Source: Streptomyces tubercidicus (GTDB lineage Bacteria; Actinomycetota; Actinomycetes; Streptomycetales; Streptomycetaceae). From it: a DNA stretch of 64,000 nucleotides. Below, piece by piece: positions 33,877 through 41,914 of this stretch. Below the pieces are notes generated by a model. That model had not been told where the DNA came from, made no database searches, and was given only the letters and a program-made list of their open reading frames with translations. Location: positions 6,944,001 through 7,008,000 of the forward strand of contig NZ_CP114205.1 of assembly GCF_027497495.1 (NCBI RefSeq). Direction: 5' to 3'. Both the position numbers and the translations under genes were made by a program. How positions within the stretch are numbered: position 1 is the stretch's first letter; each line of letters opens with the position of its first letter.

Positions 33877-34638
33877 ATGGTTACTTCGACGGGCGGCAAG
33901 GGGCCGCTGGAGGGTGCGGTCATCGCGGTGGCGGGCGCGGCCGGGCCGGCCGGCCGGGCGACCCTGCTGCGACTGGCCGAAGCGGGGGCCGTGGTGATCG
34001 GCTCGGACTCGCACCCCGAGCGGCTGGCGGAGGCCGTGGACGCGGCGCGCTACGCACACGGCGGCGCCACGGTCATAGGGGACACCGTCGACCTTCTCGA
34101 CCTGGACCAGACCCGCGAATGGGCGGACCGTACGGAGAAGGAATTCGGCCGGATCGACGGCCTGGTGCACCTCGTCGGCGGCTGGCGCGGCTCGTCGACC
34201 TTCGCGGAGACCGATCTGGTCGACTGGGAGGTGCTGCACAAGCTGCTGGTCCGCACCGTCCAGCACACCTCGCTCGCCTTCTACGAGGCCCTGGAGCGCA
34301 GCGGCAACGGCCGTTTTCTCCTCACCAGCGCGGCCGGCGCCAGCAAGCCCACCGGGGGCAACGCCGCCTATGCCGCCTCCAAGGCCGCGGCCGAGGCCTG
34401 GACGCTGGCCATGGCGGACGGTTTCCGCAAGGCAGGAGGTGAGCAGGGGCCGCGCGCCGCTGCTGCCGTCCTGATCGTGAAGGCGCTCGTCAACGACCAG
34501 ATGCGCGCCGAGCGACCGAACGCAAAATTCGCGGGCTTCACGGACGTCACGGAGCTGGCCGAGGCCATCGCCGGCGTCTGGAGCCGGCCCGCCCAGGAAG
34601 TGAATGGACAGCGTCTGTGGCTGACCCCCGAGCCGTGA
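33877..34638 (+). CDS. Short-chain dehydrogenase/reductase
   Basis: The protein has 253 residues from ATG 33877, which has GAGGAGG eight bases upstream. An earlier in-frame ATG at 33814 overlaps the DUF6421 stop and would add 21 non-conserved residues. The Rossmann nucleotide motif is VAVAGAAGPAGRATLLRLAE, quoted in part as GAAGPAGRATLL. Catalytic Ser is in LLTSAAGAS, and Tyr/Lys in YAASKAAAEAW. It should use NAD(P)H on an unknown alcohol or ketone. The stop overlaps the threonine-aldolase GTG. Confidence 0.9.
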   Translation: MVTSTGGKGPLEGAVIAVAGAAGPAGRATLLRLAEAGAVVIGSDSHPERLAEAVDAARYAHGGATVIGDTVDLLDLDQTREWADRTEKEFGRIDGLVHLVGGWRGSSTFAETDLVDWEVLHKLLVRTVQHTSLAFYEALERSGNGRFLLTSAAGASKPTGGNAAYAASKAAAEAWTLAMADGFRKAGGEQGPRAAAAVLIVKALVNDQMRAERPNAKFAGFTDVTELAEAIAGVWSRPAQEVNGQRLWLTPEP

Positions 34639-35705
34639 CCGGAGCGAAGACCGACGCCCGGCAGCACCACGACCCCGAGATACGCGGCTTCGCCAGCGAC
34701 AACTATGCGGGCGCCCATCCCGAGGTGCTCGCGGCGCTCGCCCTTGCCAACGGCGGCCATCAGGTCGCCTACGGCGAGGACGACTACACCGCGCACCTCC
34801 AGCGGGTCTTCCGCAGCCACTTCGGGCAGCGCGCCGAGGCGTTCCCGGTGTTCAACGGCACCGGCGCCAACGTCGTCGCCCTGCAGGCCGTGACCGACCG
34901 CTGGGGCGCGGTGATCGCCGCCGAGTCCGCGCATATCCACGTCGACGAGTGCGGCGCACCCGAGCGGATCGGCGGGCTCAAGCTGCTCACCGTGCCCACC
35001 GAGGACGGCAAGCTCACCCCCGAGCTGATCGACCGCGAGGCGTACGGCTGGGACGACGAGCACCGCGCCATGCCGCAGGTCGTCTCGATCGCCCAGAGCA
35101 CGGAGCTCGGCACGGTCTACACACCCGACGAGATCCGGGCGATCTGCGAACACGCGCATGAGCGCGGCATGGTCGTGCATCTGGACGGCTCGCGGATCGC
35201 CAACGCCGCGGCCACGCTCGATGTCCCGATGCGGGCCTTCACCAACGCCGTGGGCGTCGACATCCTCTCCTTCGGCGGCACGAAGAACGGCGCGGTCTTC
35301 GGCGAGGCCGTGGTCGTGCTCAACCCCGACCGGGTGCGGGCGATGAAGCATCTGCGGAAGCTGTCCATGCAGCTGGCCTCCAAGATGCGCTTCGTCTCCG
35401 TCCAGTTGGAGGCACTGCTGGCCAAGGATCTGTGGCTGCGCAACGCCCGGCACGCCAACACCATGGCGCAGCGGCTGGCGGCCGGGGTGCGGGAGATCGG
35501 CGGGGTGGAGATCCTCTACCCCGTGCAGTCCAACGGGGTGTTCGCCCGTCTGCCGCACGATGTCAGCGAGCGCCTGCAGAAGCGCTACCGCTTCTACTTC
35601 TGGGACGAGGCGGCCGGTGTGGTCCGCTGGATGTGCGCCTTCGACACCGCGGAGGAGGACGTCGACGGCTTCCTCGCGGCGCTCCGTGAGGAACTGGGGC
35701 GCTAG
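34635..35705 (+). CDS. Threonine aldolase family PLP enzyme
   Basis: The protein has 356 residues from GTG 34635 (GTGA overlap with the SDR stop). Fold-type I signatures include FASDNYAGAHPEVLAALA, FPVFNGTGANVVALQ, HLDGSRIANAA and the PLP-lysine in DILSFGGTKNGA. The family cleaves L-threonine or L-allo-threonine and other beta-hydroxy amino acids to glycine and an aldehyde. With the SDR and DUF6421 it forms a chained operon. Stereospecificity cannot be told from sequence. Confidence 0.92.
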   Translation: MTGAKTDARQHHDPEIRGFASDNYAGAHPEVLAALALANGGHQVAYGEDDYTAHLQRVFRSHFGQRAEAFPVFNGTGANVVALQAVTDRWGAVIAAESAHIHVDECGAPERIGGLKLLTVPTEDGKLTPELIDREAYGWDDEHRAMPQVVSIAQSTELGTVYTPDEIRAICEHAHERGMVVHLDGSRIANAAATLDVPMRAFTNAVGVDILSFGGTKNGAVFGEAVVVLNPDRVRAMKHLRKLSMQLASKMRFVSVQLEALLAKDLWLRNARHANTMAQRLAAGVREIGGVEILYPVQSNGVFARLPHDVSERLQKRYRFYFWDEAAGVVRWMCAFDTAEEDVDGFLAALREELGR

Positions 35706-35791
35706 CCCCGCCGTAACTCTACCTGCATAGCTATGCGCTCGACCGGAAAGTCATTGACTCTCGGTCGGGCGCATCGCTACGCTCCCCGGGC

Positions 35792-36182
35792 ATGGAGCTG
35801 ATCCAGAACACCCCGGACATCTCTGCCTACTTGGCCGCTGACCAGGTCATCGACCATGATCACCCACGCGTCCGGGCCGCTGCGGCCGCCCTCTCCGCCG
35901 ATGCGTCCGATGTATACGCATACGCCAAGGCGGCCCGGCCTGGTCGCCGTCAGGCTGCCCGGCGAGGACCGCTGGGTCCGGCAGGACCCGCGGGGCAACA
36001 AGCCCGGCGTCGACGCACAGTTCCGCCTCGACCGCGAGCAGCTCGCCTTCGCCGTGCGACAGGAGTCCAATGAAGTGGACCACCCGGTGCTATTTGCTGA
36101 ACCGCACCCGGTCGTGCTGCAATGCCTCCGGGAGGCCGTCGACCGGCCTCACCTCTGGCAGATGCTCCCCACCGATCTCTGA
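35792..36182 (+). pseudogene. Transglutaminase-like gene with internal deletion and frameshift
   Basis: The N-terminus MELIQNTPDISAYLAADQVI continues in frame to VYAYAKAA (about 35931). The sequence then jumps to a different frame, where RPGLVAVRLPGEDRWVRQDP, NKPGVDAQFRLDREQLAFAV and the end VDRPHLWQMLPTDL are read to 36182. Both halves match the two ends of actinobacterial transglutaminase-domain proteins of about 190-200 residues. The middle, holding the Cys/His/Asp core, is missing. The gene cannot make active enzyme; an assembly collapse is the alternative. Confidence 0.78.
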
Positions 36183-36194
36183 GGAACGGCCCTG

Positions 36195-36920
36195 ATGTCC
36201 AGCTCTTCGCGGGTCTCCGACCTGACCTGTGCCCTGCATGTCTCCGACGAGGTGCGCGCGCTGGCGCCCGGCTTCGGCTGTCTTGCCGTGGAGGCCCATG
36301 GACTGACCAACGGGCCCAGCGACGAGGCCGGCTCGGCGCTTCTGGACGATGCCACCCGCCGGATGGCCGCCCGACTCGACGGGCGTGCCCCGCAGGACGA
36401 TCCGCATATCGCCGCCTGGCGCGCCGCGTACACCGCCTTCGGCAGCAAGCCTTCCCGCACCCGCAACTCCGCCGAGGCGCTGGCCAGGCGCGCGCTCGCG
36501 GACGGCGGCCTGCCGCGGATCAACCGCCTGGTCGACCTCTACAACGCCATCAGCGTCGCGCACCTCATCCCCGTCGGCGGCGAGGACCTGGACCGTATCC
36601 AGGGCGGTATGCGGCTCGTGCGGGCCACTGGGGACGAGCCCTTCGTGACCGCGGCCGGGGGTACCGAGGTCATCGAGCACCCCGACGCGGGCGAGGTCGT
36701 CTGGTGCGATGACGAGGGCGTCACCTGCCGCCGCTGGAACTGGCGGCAGGGCGTCCGCACCCGTCTCACCGAGGACTCGGTCAGCGCGCTCTTCCTGCTG
36801 GAGCGGATGGCGCCCATGACGCTCGATGAGCTGACGGCCGCGGGCGCCGAGCTGGCCGAGGCACTGCAACGGGCCTGCCCGGACGCCCGGATCGAGATCG
36901 GTGAGATCTGGACGGCGTGA
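36195..36920 (+). CDS. B3/B4 tRNA-binding-domain protein
   Basis: The 241-residue protein has the B3/B4 fold found in the PheRS beta subunit, where it helps recognise or edit aminoacyl groups. Visible segments are HIAAWRAAYTAFGSKPSRTR, LPRINRLVDLYNAISVAHLI and GEVVWCDDEGVTCRRWNWRQ. Stand-alone copies are widespread and may edit mischarged tRNA or bind amino acids; the exact role is unknown. It begins 12 bp after the transglutaminase remnant and is probably co-transcribed from it. Confidence 0.9.
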   Translation: MSSSSRVSDLTCALHVSDEVRALAPGFGCLAVEAHGLTNGPSDEAGSALLDDATRRMAARLDGRAPQDDPHIAAWRAAYTAFGSKPSRTRNSAEALARRALADGGLPRINRLVDLYNAISVAHLIPVGGEDLDRIQGGMRLVRATGDEPFVTAAGGTEVIEHPDAGEVVWCDDEGVTCRRWNWRQGVRTRLTEDSVSALFLLERMAPMTLDELTAAGAELAEALQRACPDARIEIGEIWTA

Positions 36921-36959
36921 TCCGCGCGGTGCGGAACGGCTGACCGGTCCCCGGAGCCG

Positions 36960-37676
36960 TCAGGCGATGCTGCCGGGTGCCGCCGGGGCGGTGCCGCCCA
37001 GGTGGGCCGGGATCCACCAGGTGTCCTCGGGGTCCTTGGGACGTACGGGGTAGGCGCGCTGGGCCGCCTCCAGCAGATCCTGTACCCGGGACCGCAGCCG
37101 GTCGGTGATCTTCTCGGCCTGCTCGGCCGGGTCGGCCTCCATGGGCTCGCCCACCCGGATCGTTATCGGGTAGTGGTTACGGCCCAGATCGCGCTTATGG
37201 CCCTTGGTCCACAGCCGCTGGGTGCCCCACAGCGCCACCGGCAGCAGCGGCACCCCGGTCTCCTGGGCCAGCCGTGCCGCGCCCGTCTTGAAGTTCTTCA
37301 GGGTGAAGGACTCGGAGATCGTCGCTTCGGGGAAGACCCCGATGATCTCTCCCGAGCGCAGTGCGGTCAGCGCGTGCTTGTAAGCGTGCATGCCCTGGCC
37401 GCGGTCCACGGGGATGTGCTTCATCGCGCGCATCAGCGGTCCCGACACCTTGTGCCGGAAGACCGATTCCTTCGCCATGAAGCGCACCAGCCGCTTGGCC
37501 GGCCGCGCCGTCAGCCCGGCGAAGACGAAGTCGAGGTACCCGATGTGATTGCTCACCAGCACCGCCCCGCCGCGGCGCGGAATGTGATCCGTCCCGGCGA
37601 TGTCGAATTTCAGATCGAGCGCCTTGAAGAGCGTGCGTGCGGCGCCGATCACCGGCGGATAGACGAGCTCTGCCAT
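36960..37676 (-). CDS. 1-acyl-sn-glycerol-3-phosphate acyltransferase (PlsC-like)
   Basis: This 238-residue acyltransferase has the catalytic motif NHIGYLD (NHx4D), MKHIPVDRG, FPEATISESFTLKNFKTGAA and VPLLPVALWGTQRLW. It transfers an acyl chain from acyl-CoA/ACP to lysophosphatidate at the membrane. The FPEG box reads FPEA here. It faces the B3/B4 gene tail to tail. Confidence 0.92.
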   Translation of the reverse strand: MAELVYPPVIGAARTLFKALDLKFDIAGTDHIPRRGGAVLVSNHIGYLDFVFAGLTARPAKRLVRFMAKESVFRHKVSGPLMRAMKHIPVDRGQGMHAYKHALTALRSGEIIGVFPEATISESFTLKNFKTGAARLAQETGVPLLPVALWGTQRLWTKGHKRDLGRNHYPITIRVGEPMEADPAEQAEKITDRLRSRVQDLLEAAQRAYPVRPKDPEDTWWIPAHLGGTAPAAPGSIA

Positions 37677-37995
37677 TGTCCGGAGGACCCCTTTTCCACG
37701 CCTGGGGAGGGTTCTCCCGGCGGAAACCTACGCAGTCGTAACTGCGGCTTTCGGGAGATCGTGCCCGATGTCGGCCCTGGCGGCCAGCGCGCCGGCCGCC
37801 CGGAACGGGAGATTCTTGTCACGTGGCGGCCTTTCAGCCCGCCGTTCTCCCCAGCAGAAGGTACCCCGGGAATCTTTCCGGTCTCGTGAACGCTGCACCC
37901 AGGAACGACTGGATTCATGCTGTGTGTGCAGCGCGGTGCCCGCGGCGGCGGGCACCGTCGGCATGTGACACCAGCGCCGTAAGGGGAGGCTGACG
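37677..37995. other. Divergent intergenic region, acyltransferase / thioredoxin
   Basis: About 320 bp separate the acyltransferase and thioredoxin starts. No gene is supported. AGGGGAGG lies just before the thioredoxin GTG; no clear operator was found. Confidence 0.35.
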
Positions 37996-38328
37996 GTGCG
38001 GGAGCGGGACGACACGGCGCGGCTGGGCGCCGCGGAGATAGGCGCGGCGCTGGGGGAGCGGGCCACGCTGCTGCAGTTCTCCAGCGCCTTCTGCCAGCCC
38101 TGCCGGGCCACCCGGCGCACCCTCACCGAGGTCGCCGGCATGGTCGAGGGCGTGGCTCATGTCGAGATCGACGCGGAGGACCATCTGGACCTCGTACGGC
38201 AGCTCCAGGTGGTGCGCACCCCGACGGTGCTGGTGCTCGACGCGGACGGCACGATCGTGCGCCGCGCCTCCGGACAGCCCAGGAAGGCGGATGTGATCGC
38301 GGCGCTGGGCGCGGCGGTCCGTGATTGA
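37996..38328 (+). CDS. Thioredoxin-family protein
   Basis: The protein has 110 residues from GTG 37996, with AGGGGAGG upstream. The thioredoxin fold carries the redox motif CQPC within FSSAFCQPCRATRRTL, the cis-Pro loop in VVRTPTVLVLDADG, and no signal peptide. CQPC differs from the usual CGPC, suggesting altered redox potential or partner. It may serve oxidative-stress or sulfur metabolism, since a cysteine-leader-controlled flavin reductase follows. Confidence 0.9.
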   Translation: MRERDDTARLGAAEIGAALGERATLLQFSSAFCQPCRATRRTLTEVAGMVEGVAHVEIDAEDHLDLVRQLQVVRTPTVLVLDADGTIVRRASGQPRKADVIAALGAAVRD

Positions 38329-38386
38329 TCTCCCAGATGGCGGGCTGCCCTTGACGCTGTGGGTCACGAATCGTCACTCTGACGTG

Positions 38387-38467
38387 ATGCGGCCAGGACC
38401 CCTTCTCTACGGACGCGCCCACGTCGACCTTCTGCGGACTGCCAGCGCCCGCTGTCCGGGCATGTGA
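38387..38467 (+). CDS. Cysteine-type leader peptide upstream of flavin reductase
   Basis: This 26-codon ORF encodes MRPGPLLYGRAHVDLLRTAS then ARCPGM. It fits the actinobacterial putative leader peptide pattern (LLxxRxHVDLxRxxSAxC) found before sulfur-metabolism genes. Translation past the Cys codon is thought to sense charged Cys-tRNA and alter downstream expression. It ends 83 bp before the flavin reductase ATG; GTG 38384 is an alternative start. Confidence 0.75.
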   Translation: MRPGPLLYGRAHVDLLRTASARCPGM

Positions 38468-38550
38468 GCAGCGACGACACCGCCGCCGACCGCCGCAGGG
38501 CCGTCGGCGGCTCAGCACGGGCTCGTACTCGACAGCAGAAGGACAACTCC

Positions 38551-39057
38551 ATGACGGCCCTGCCCGGCCTCGGCACGCCTCAGACCGCCTCCCCCGAGCT
38601 GCTGCGCTCGGTCTTCCGGCAGCACGCCGCCGGCGTAGCGGTGATCACCGCATCCGGCGCCCGCCCCGCGGGCTTCACCGCCACCTCCCTCACCTCCGTC
38701 GCCGCCGACCCGCCGCTGCTCTCGTTCGGCGTGGGCACCGGCTCCTCCAGCTGGCCGGCCGTCTCGGCGGCCGAGTACATCGGCGTCCACATACTCGGCG
38801 AGCATCAGCAGGAGCTGGCCGCCACCTTCGCACGCAGCGGCGCCGACCGCTTCGGCCCCGCCACCTCCTGGCGCACCGGCCCCGAGGGCGTGCCGCTCCT
38901 GGACGGCGTACTGGCCTGGCTGGTGTGCAGGGTCGTGGCACGGGTACCGGCCGGTGACCACTGCCTGGTGCTCGCCCAGCCGGTCGTCGGCGACCCCGCC
39001 GAGCCGGGCCGTCCGCTCCTCTACCACCAGGGCCGTTTCAACGCGCTCCGGGACTGA
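38551..39057 (+). CDS. Flavin reductase family protein
   Basis: The protein has 168 residues from ATG 38551, with AGAAGGA upstream. A longer frame from 38464 exists but lacks conservation. The FMN-binding split-barrel motifs are RQHAAGVAVITASGARPAGF, ATSLTSVAADPPLLSF, the FARSGADRF loop and CLVLAQPVVGDP. It reduces flavin for a partner monooxygenase (unknown here). A cysteine leader upstream suggests a partner in organosulfur use, such as sulfonate or dibenzothiophene monooxygenation (inference). Confidence 0.88.
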   Translation: MTALPGLGTPQTASPELLRSVFRQHAAGVAVITASGARPAGFTATSLTSVAADPPLLSFGVGTGSSSWPAVSAAEYIGVHILGEHQQELAATFARSGADRFGPATSWRTGPEGVPLLDGVLAWLVCRVVARVPAGDHCLVLAQPVVGDPAEPGRPLLYHQGRFNALRD

Positions 39058-39295
39058 CGGTCCGTCGCCGGAGCCCGACACGCGCGGGTTCCGGCGGGCT
39101 TCCTCTTCCTCCATTCAGGGCCGTTGGCAAGGTCACATTTCGACGGCCTTGATTCGGGGCACGAGACTGGGTGTACTGGCGAGTAATATGGCGGTCGGCG
39201 TGGGGAAGTGAATCCGACCGGGAGCCGCCCCAACAGGCGCCTATGCTGCCAGCACAAGGCAGTTCTGAAGAGACGAAGCAGGTAGGAGAGTCGGC

Positions 39296-40081
39296 GTGAG
39301 CTTGAGGATCGTTGTCTGTGTGAAGTACGTGCCCGACGCCACCGGCGACCGGCACTTCGCCGAGGACCTGACCGTCGACCGTGACGATGTGGACGGTCTG
39401 CTCTCGGAGCTCGACGAGTACGCGGTCGAGCAGGCCCTGCAGATCAAGGAAGCGGCCGACGACGCGGAGATCACGGTCCTCACCGTCGGTCCCGAGGATG
39501 CCAACGACGCGCTGCGCAAGGCGCTGTCGATGGGCGCCGACAAGGCCGTCCACGTCGAGGACGACGACCTGCACGGCACCGACGCGCTCGGCACCTCCCT
39601 CGTGCTCGCCAAGGCCATCGAGAAGACCGGCTACGACCTCGTCGTCTGCGGTATGGCCTCCACCGACGGCACGATGGGTGTGCTGCCCGCGCTGCTCGCC
39701 GAGCGTCTGAACGTCCCTCAGGTCACCCAGCTCTCCGAGGTGTCCGTCGCCGACGGCAAGGTCACCGGCCGCCGGGACGGCGACACCGCCAGCGAGCAGC
39801 TGGAGGCCGCACTCCCGGCCGTCGTGTCCGTCACCGACCAGTCGGGTGAGGCGCGTTACCCCTCCTTCAAGGGCATCATGGCCGCCAAGAAGAAGCCGGT
39901 GGAGTCCCTGGACCTGGAGGACCTGGAGATCGAGGCGGACGAGGTCGGCCTTGAGGGCGCCTGGACCAAGGTCGACGGCGCCGCCGAGCGTCCGGCCCGT
40001 ACGGCGGGCACGATCGTCAAGGACGAGGGCGAGGGCGGCAAGCAGCTCGCCGAGTTCCTCGCGGGCCAGAAGTTCATCTGA
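39296..40081 (+). CDS. etfB: Electron transfer flavoprotein beta subunit
   Basis: The protein has 261 residues from GTG 39296, with AGGAGAG upstream. Features are IVVCVKYVPDATGDRHFAED, LSELDEYAVEQALQIKE, the AMP/adenine-binding VGPEDANDALRKALSMGADKAVH (in part) and VCGMASTDGTMGVLPALLAE. With EtfA it accepts electrons from acyl-CoA and related dehydrogenases and passes them to the quinone pool. It is co-transcribed with etfA, 51 bp downstream. Confidence 0.96.
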   Translation: MSLRIVVCVKYVPDATGDRHFAEDLTVDRDDVDGLLSELDEYAVEQALQIKEAADDAEITVLTVGPEDANDALRKALSMGADKAVHVEDDDLHGTDALGTSLVLAKAIEKTGYDLVVCGMASTDGTMGVLPALLAERLNVPQVTQLSEVSVADGKVTGRRDGDTASEQLEAALPAVVSVTDQSGEARYPSFKGIMAAKKKPVESLDLEDLEIEADEVGLEGAWTKVDGAAERPARTAGTIVKDEGEGGKQLAEFLAGQKFI

Positions 40082-40132
40082 GCCGCGCAGCCCTTCCCAC
40101 CGCCCTCATTCTTCCCGCAGGAGAGCAATCCC

Positions 40133-41095
40133 ATGGCTGAAGTTCTTGTCTACGTCGACCACGTGGACGGCGCCGTCCGCAAGCCCACCCTCGAACTGCT
40201 CACCCTCGCCCGCCGCATCGGCGAGCCGGTAGCGGTGCACCTCGGCCCGAACGCCGAGGCGGCCGCCCAGGTCCTCGGCGAGCACGGCGCGGTCAAGGTC
40301 CTGGCCGCCGACGCGCCGGAGTTCGCGGAGTACCTCGTCGCCCCCAAGGTCGACGCGCTGCAGGCCGCCTACGACGCGGTCTCCCCGGCCGCCGTGCTGC
40401 TGCCGTCCTCCACGGAGGGCAAGGAGATCGGTGCCCGCCTCGCGGTCCGCATCGGCTCCGGCATCATCACCGACGCCGTCGACCTGGAAGCCGGCGACGA
40501 GGGCCCGGTGGCCACGCAGTCCGTCTTCGCGGCCTCGTACACCACCAAGTCCCGCATCACCAAGGGCACCCCGGTCATCACCGTCAAGCCCAACTCGGCC
40601 GCCCCGGAGGCCGCGCCGGCCGCCGGCACCGTCGAGCAGCTCGCGGTGACCGTCGCCGACTCGTCCAAGGGCACCAAGGTCGTCTCGCGCACCCCGCGTG
40701 AGTCGACCGGCCGCCCGGAGCTGACCGAGGCCGCGATCGTGGTCTCCGGTGGCCGTGGCGTCAACGGCGCCGAGAACTTCCCGGTCATCGAGGCGCTCGC
40801 CGACTCGCTCGGTGCGGCCGTCGGCGCCTCGCGTGCCGCAGTGGACGCCGGCTGGTACCCGCACACCAACCAGGTCGGCCAGACCGGTAAGTCGGTCTCG
40901 CCGCAGCTGTACATCGCGGCGGGCATCTCCGGTGCGATCCAGCACCGCGCCGGTATGCAGACCTCGAAGACGATCGTCGCCATCAACAAGGACGAAGAGG
41001 CACCCATCTTCGACCTGGTCGACTACGGCGTGGTCGGCGACCTCTTCGACGTCGTCCCGGCCCTCACCGACGAGGTCAAGACCCGCAAGGGCTGA
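40133..41095 (+). CDS. etfA: Electron transfer flavoprotein alpha subunit
   Basis: The protein has 320 residues from ATG 40133, with AGGAGAG upstream. The N-terminal ETF domain (LVYVDHVDGAVRKPTLELL) leads to the C-terminal FAD-binding domain: VVSGGRGVNGAENFPVIEAL, SRAAVDAGWYPHTNQVGQTG, VSPQLYIAAGISGAIQHRAG and AINKDEEAPIFDLVDYGVVG. It binds FAD and partners with EtfB. The operon ends at a strong hairpin. Confidence 0.97.
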   Translation: MAEVLVYVDHVDGAVRKPTLELLTLARRIGEPVAVHLGPNAEAAAQVLGEHGAVKVLAADAPEFAEYLVAPKVDALQAAYDAVSPAAVLLPSSTEGKEIGARLAVRIGSGIITDAVDLEAGDEGPVATQSVFAASYTTKSRITKGTPVITVKPNSAAPEAAPAAGTVEQLAVTVADSSKGTKVVSRTPRESTGRPELTEAAIVVSGGRGVNGAENFPVIEALADSLGAAVGASRAAVDAGWYPHTNQVGQTGKSVSPQLYIAAGISGAIQHRAGMQTSKTIVAINKDEEAPIFDLVDYGVVGDLFDVVPALTDEVKTRKG

Positions 41096-41130
41096 ACCCG
41101 TCGCGGTGCCGGACTCTTCGGCGCAGGTCC

Positions 41131-41163
41131 GAGGCCCCGTACGCAGCGCGCGTACGGGGCCTC
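41131..41163. terminator. Bidirectional hairpin between etfA and DinB gene
   Basis: Perfect 14-base arms GAGGCCCCGTACGC (41131-41144) and GCGTACGGGGCCTC (41150-41163) enclose a five-base loop between the converging etfA and DinB-family genes. Confidence 0.8.
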
Positions 41164-41199
41164 GGGCCGTGGCACCACCCGCGGCCGGGCGCCGCGCCG

Positions 41200-41718
41200 T
41201 CAGCTGCCGGTGACCCCGTCGATCCGCTCGCGCAGCAGGTCCGCGTGGCCGTTGTGCCGGGCGTACTCCTCGATCATGTGGACGTAGATCCAGCGCAGGT
41301 TGAGAGTGCGCTCGGGGCGCGGGGAGAAGGTCTCGTCCAGCCCGCGGTCCGCCACCGCCTTGTCGCAGGCCGCGATCTCGGCTCGGAAGACGGCGACATC
41401 ACGCTCGGCGGCGGCCGGGTCCGCGTCGTGGAAGTCGGCGTCCGGATCGTCCTCGGTGAAGTAGAGATCCCCGATCCGCTGGCCGAGGAAGCGCACCCGG
41501 AACCAGGTGCGTTCGACCTTTGCCATATGGCGCACCAGGCCGAGCAGCGTGAGGGGGGAGGGTGCGGCGCTCGCCTCGACGAGCTGGTCGGACGTCAGGC
41601 CCGCGCACTTGGCGAGCAGGGTGTCACGGTGGTGGTCGAGCCAGCCTTGCAGCATCTCCCGTTCGCCGGCCGTGGTCGGGAGTTCTCTGCGTTCGATGGG
41701 AGGTGCGATCCAGGTCAT
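41200..41718 (-). CDS. DinB-family (DUF664) protein
   Basis: The protein has 172 residues from ATG 41718. The four-helix DinB fold carries the metal-ligand His residues in LVRHMAKVERTWF and in HMIEEYARHNGHADLLRERI near the C-terminus. Such proteins are often thiol (mycothiol or bacillithiol) S-transferases or of unknown function. It stands alone, convergent with etfA and divergent from the DUF6986 gene. Confidence 0.88.
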   Translation of the reverse strand: MTWIAPPIERRELPTTAGEREMLQGWLDHHRDTLLAKCAGLTSDQLVEASAAPSPLTLLGLVRHMAKVERTWFRVRFLGQRIGDLYFTEDDPDADFHDADPAAAERDVAVFRAEIAACDKAVADRGLDETFSPRPERTLNLRWIYVHMIEEYARHNGHADLLRERIDGVTGS

Positions 41719-41858
41719 GAGGGCGAGTCTGGCGGCGCCGCGGTCGCCTCGCCACGGGGTTTTCGCATTCCTGCCGTACGCCCATGACCTGCGTCGCCCA
41801 GGGCGGAGGGTGTTGACCTCGTGGAACGACCCGGTTAGCTTCGCTATACGGATTGTTG

Positions 41859-41875
41859 ATTCCGTTGAGCGGAAT
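41859..41875. promoter_or_regulatory. Operator-like palindrome before the DUF6986 gene
   Basis: ATTCCG-TTGAG-CGGAAT has perfect six-base arms and lies 39 bp before ATG 41915. A TATACG at about 41845 could be a -10 box. IclR-type regulators of purine/glyoxylate use bind sites of this shape, but none is encoded here. Confidence 0.5.
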
Positions 41876-41914
41876 AGCTCGGTTGTCGGACGTGGGCACC
41901 AGGAGGGGCAGCGA

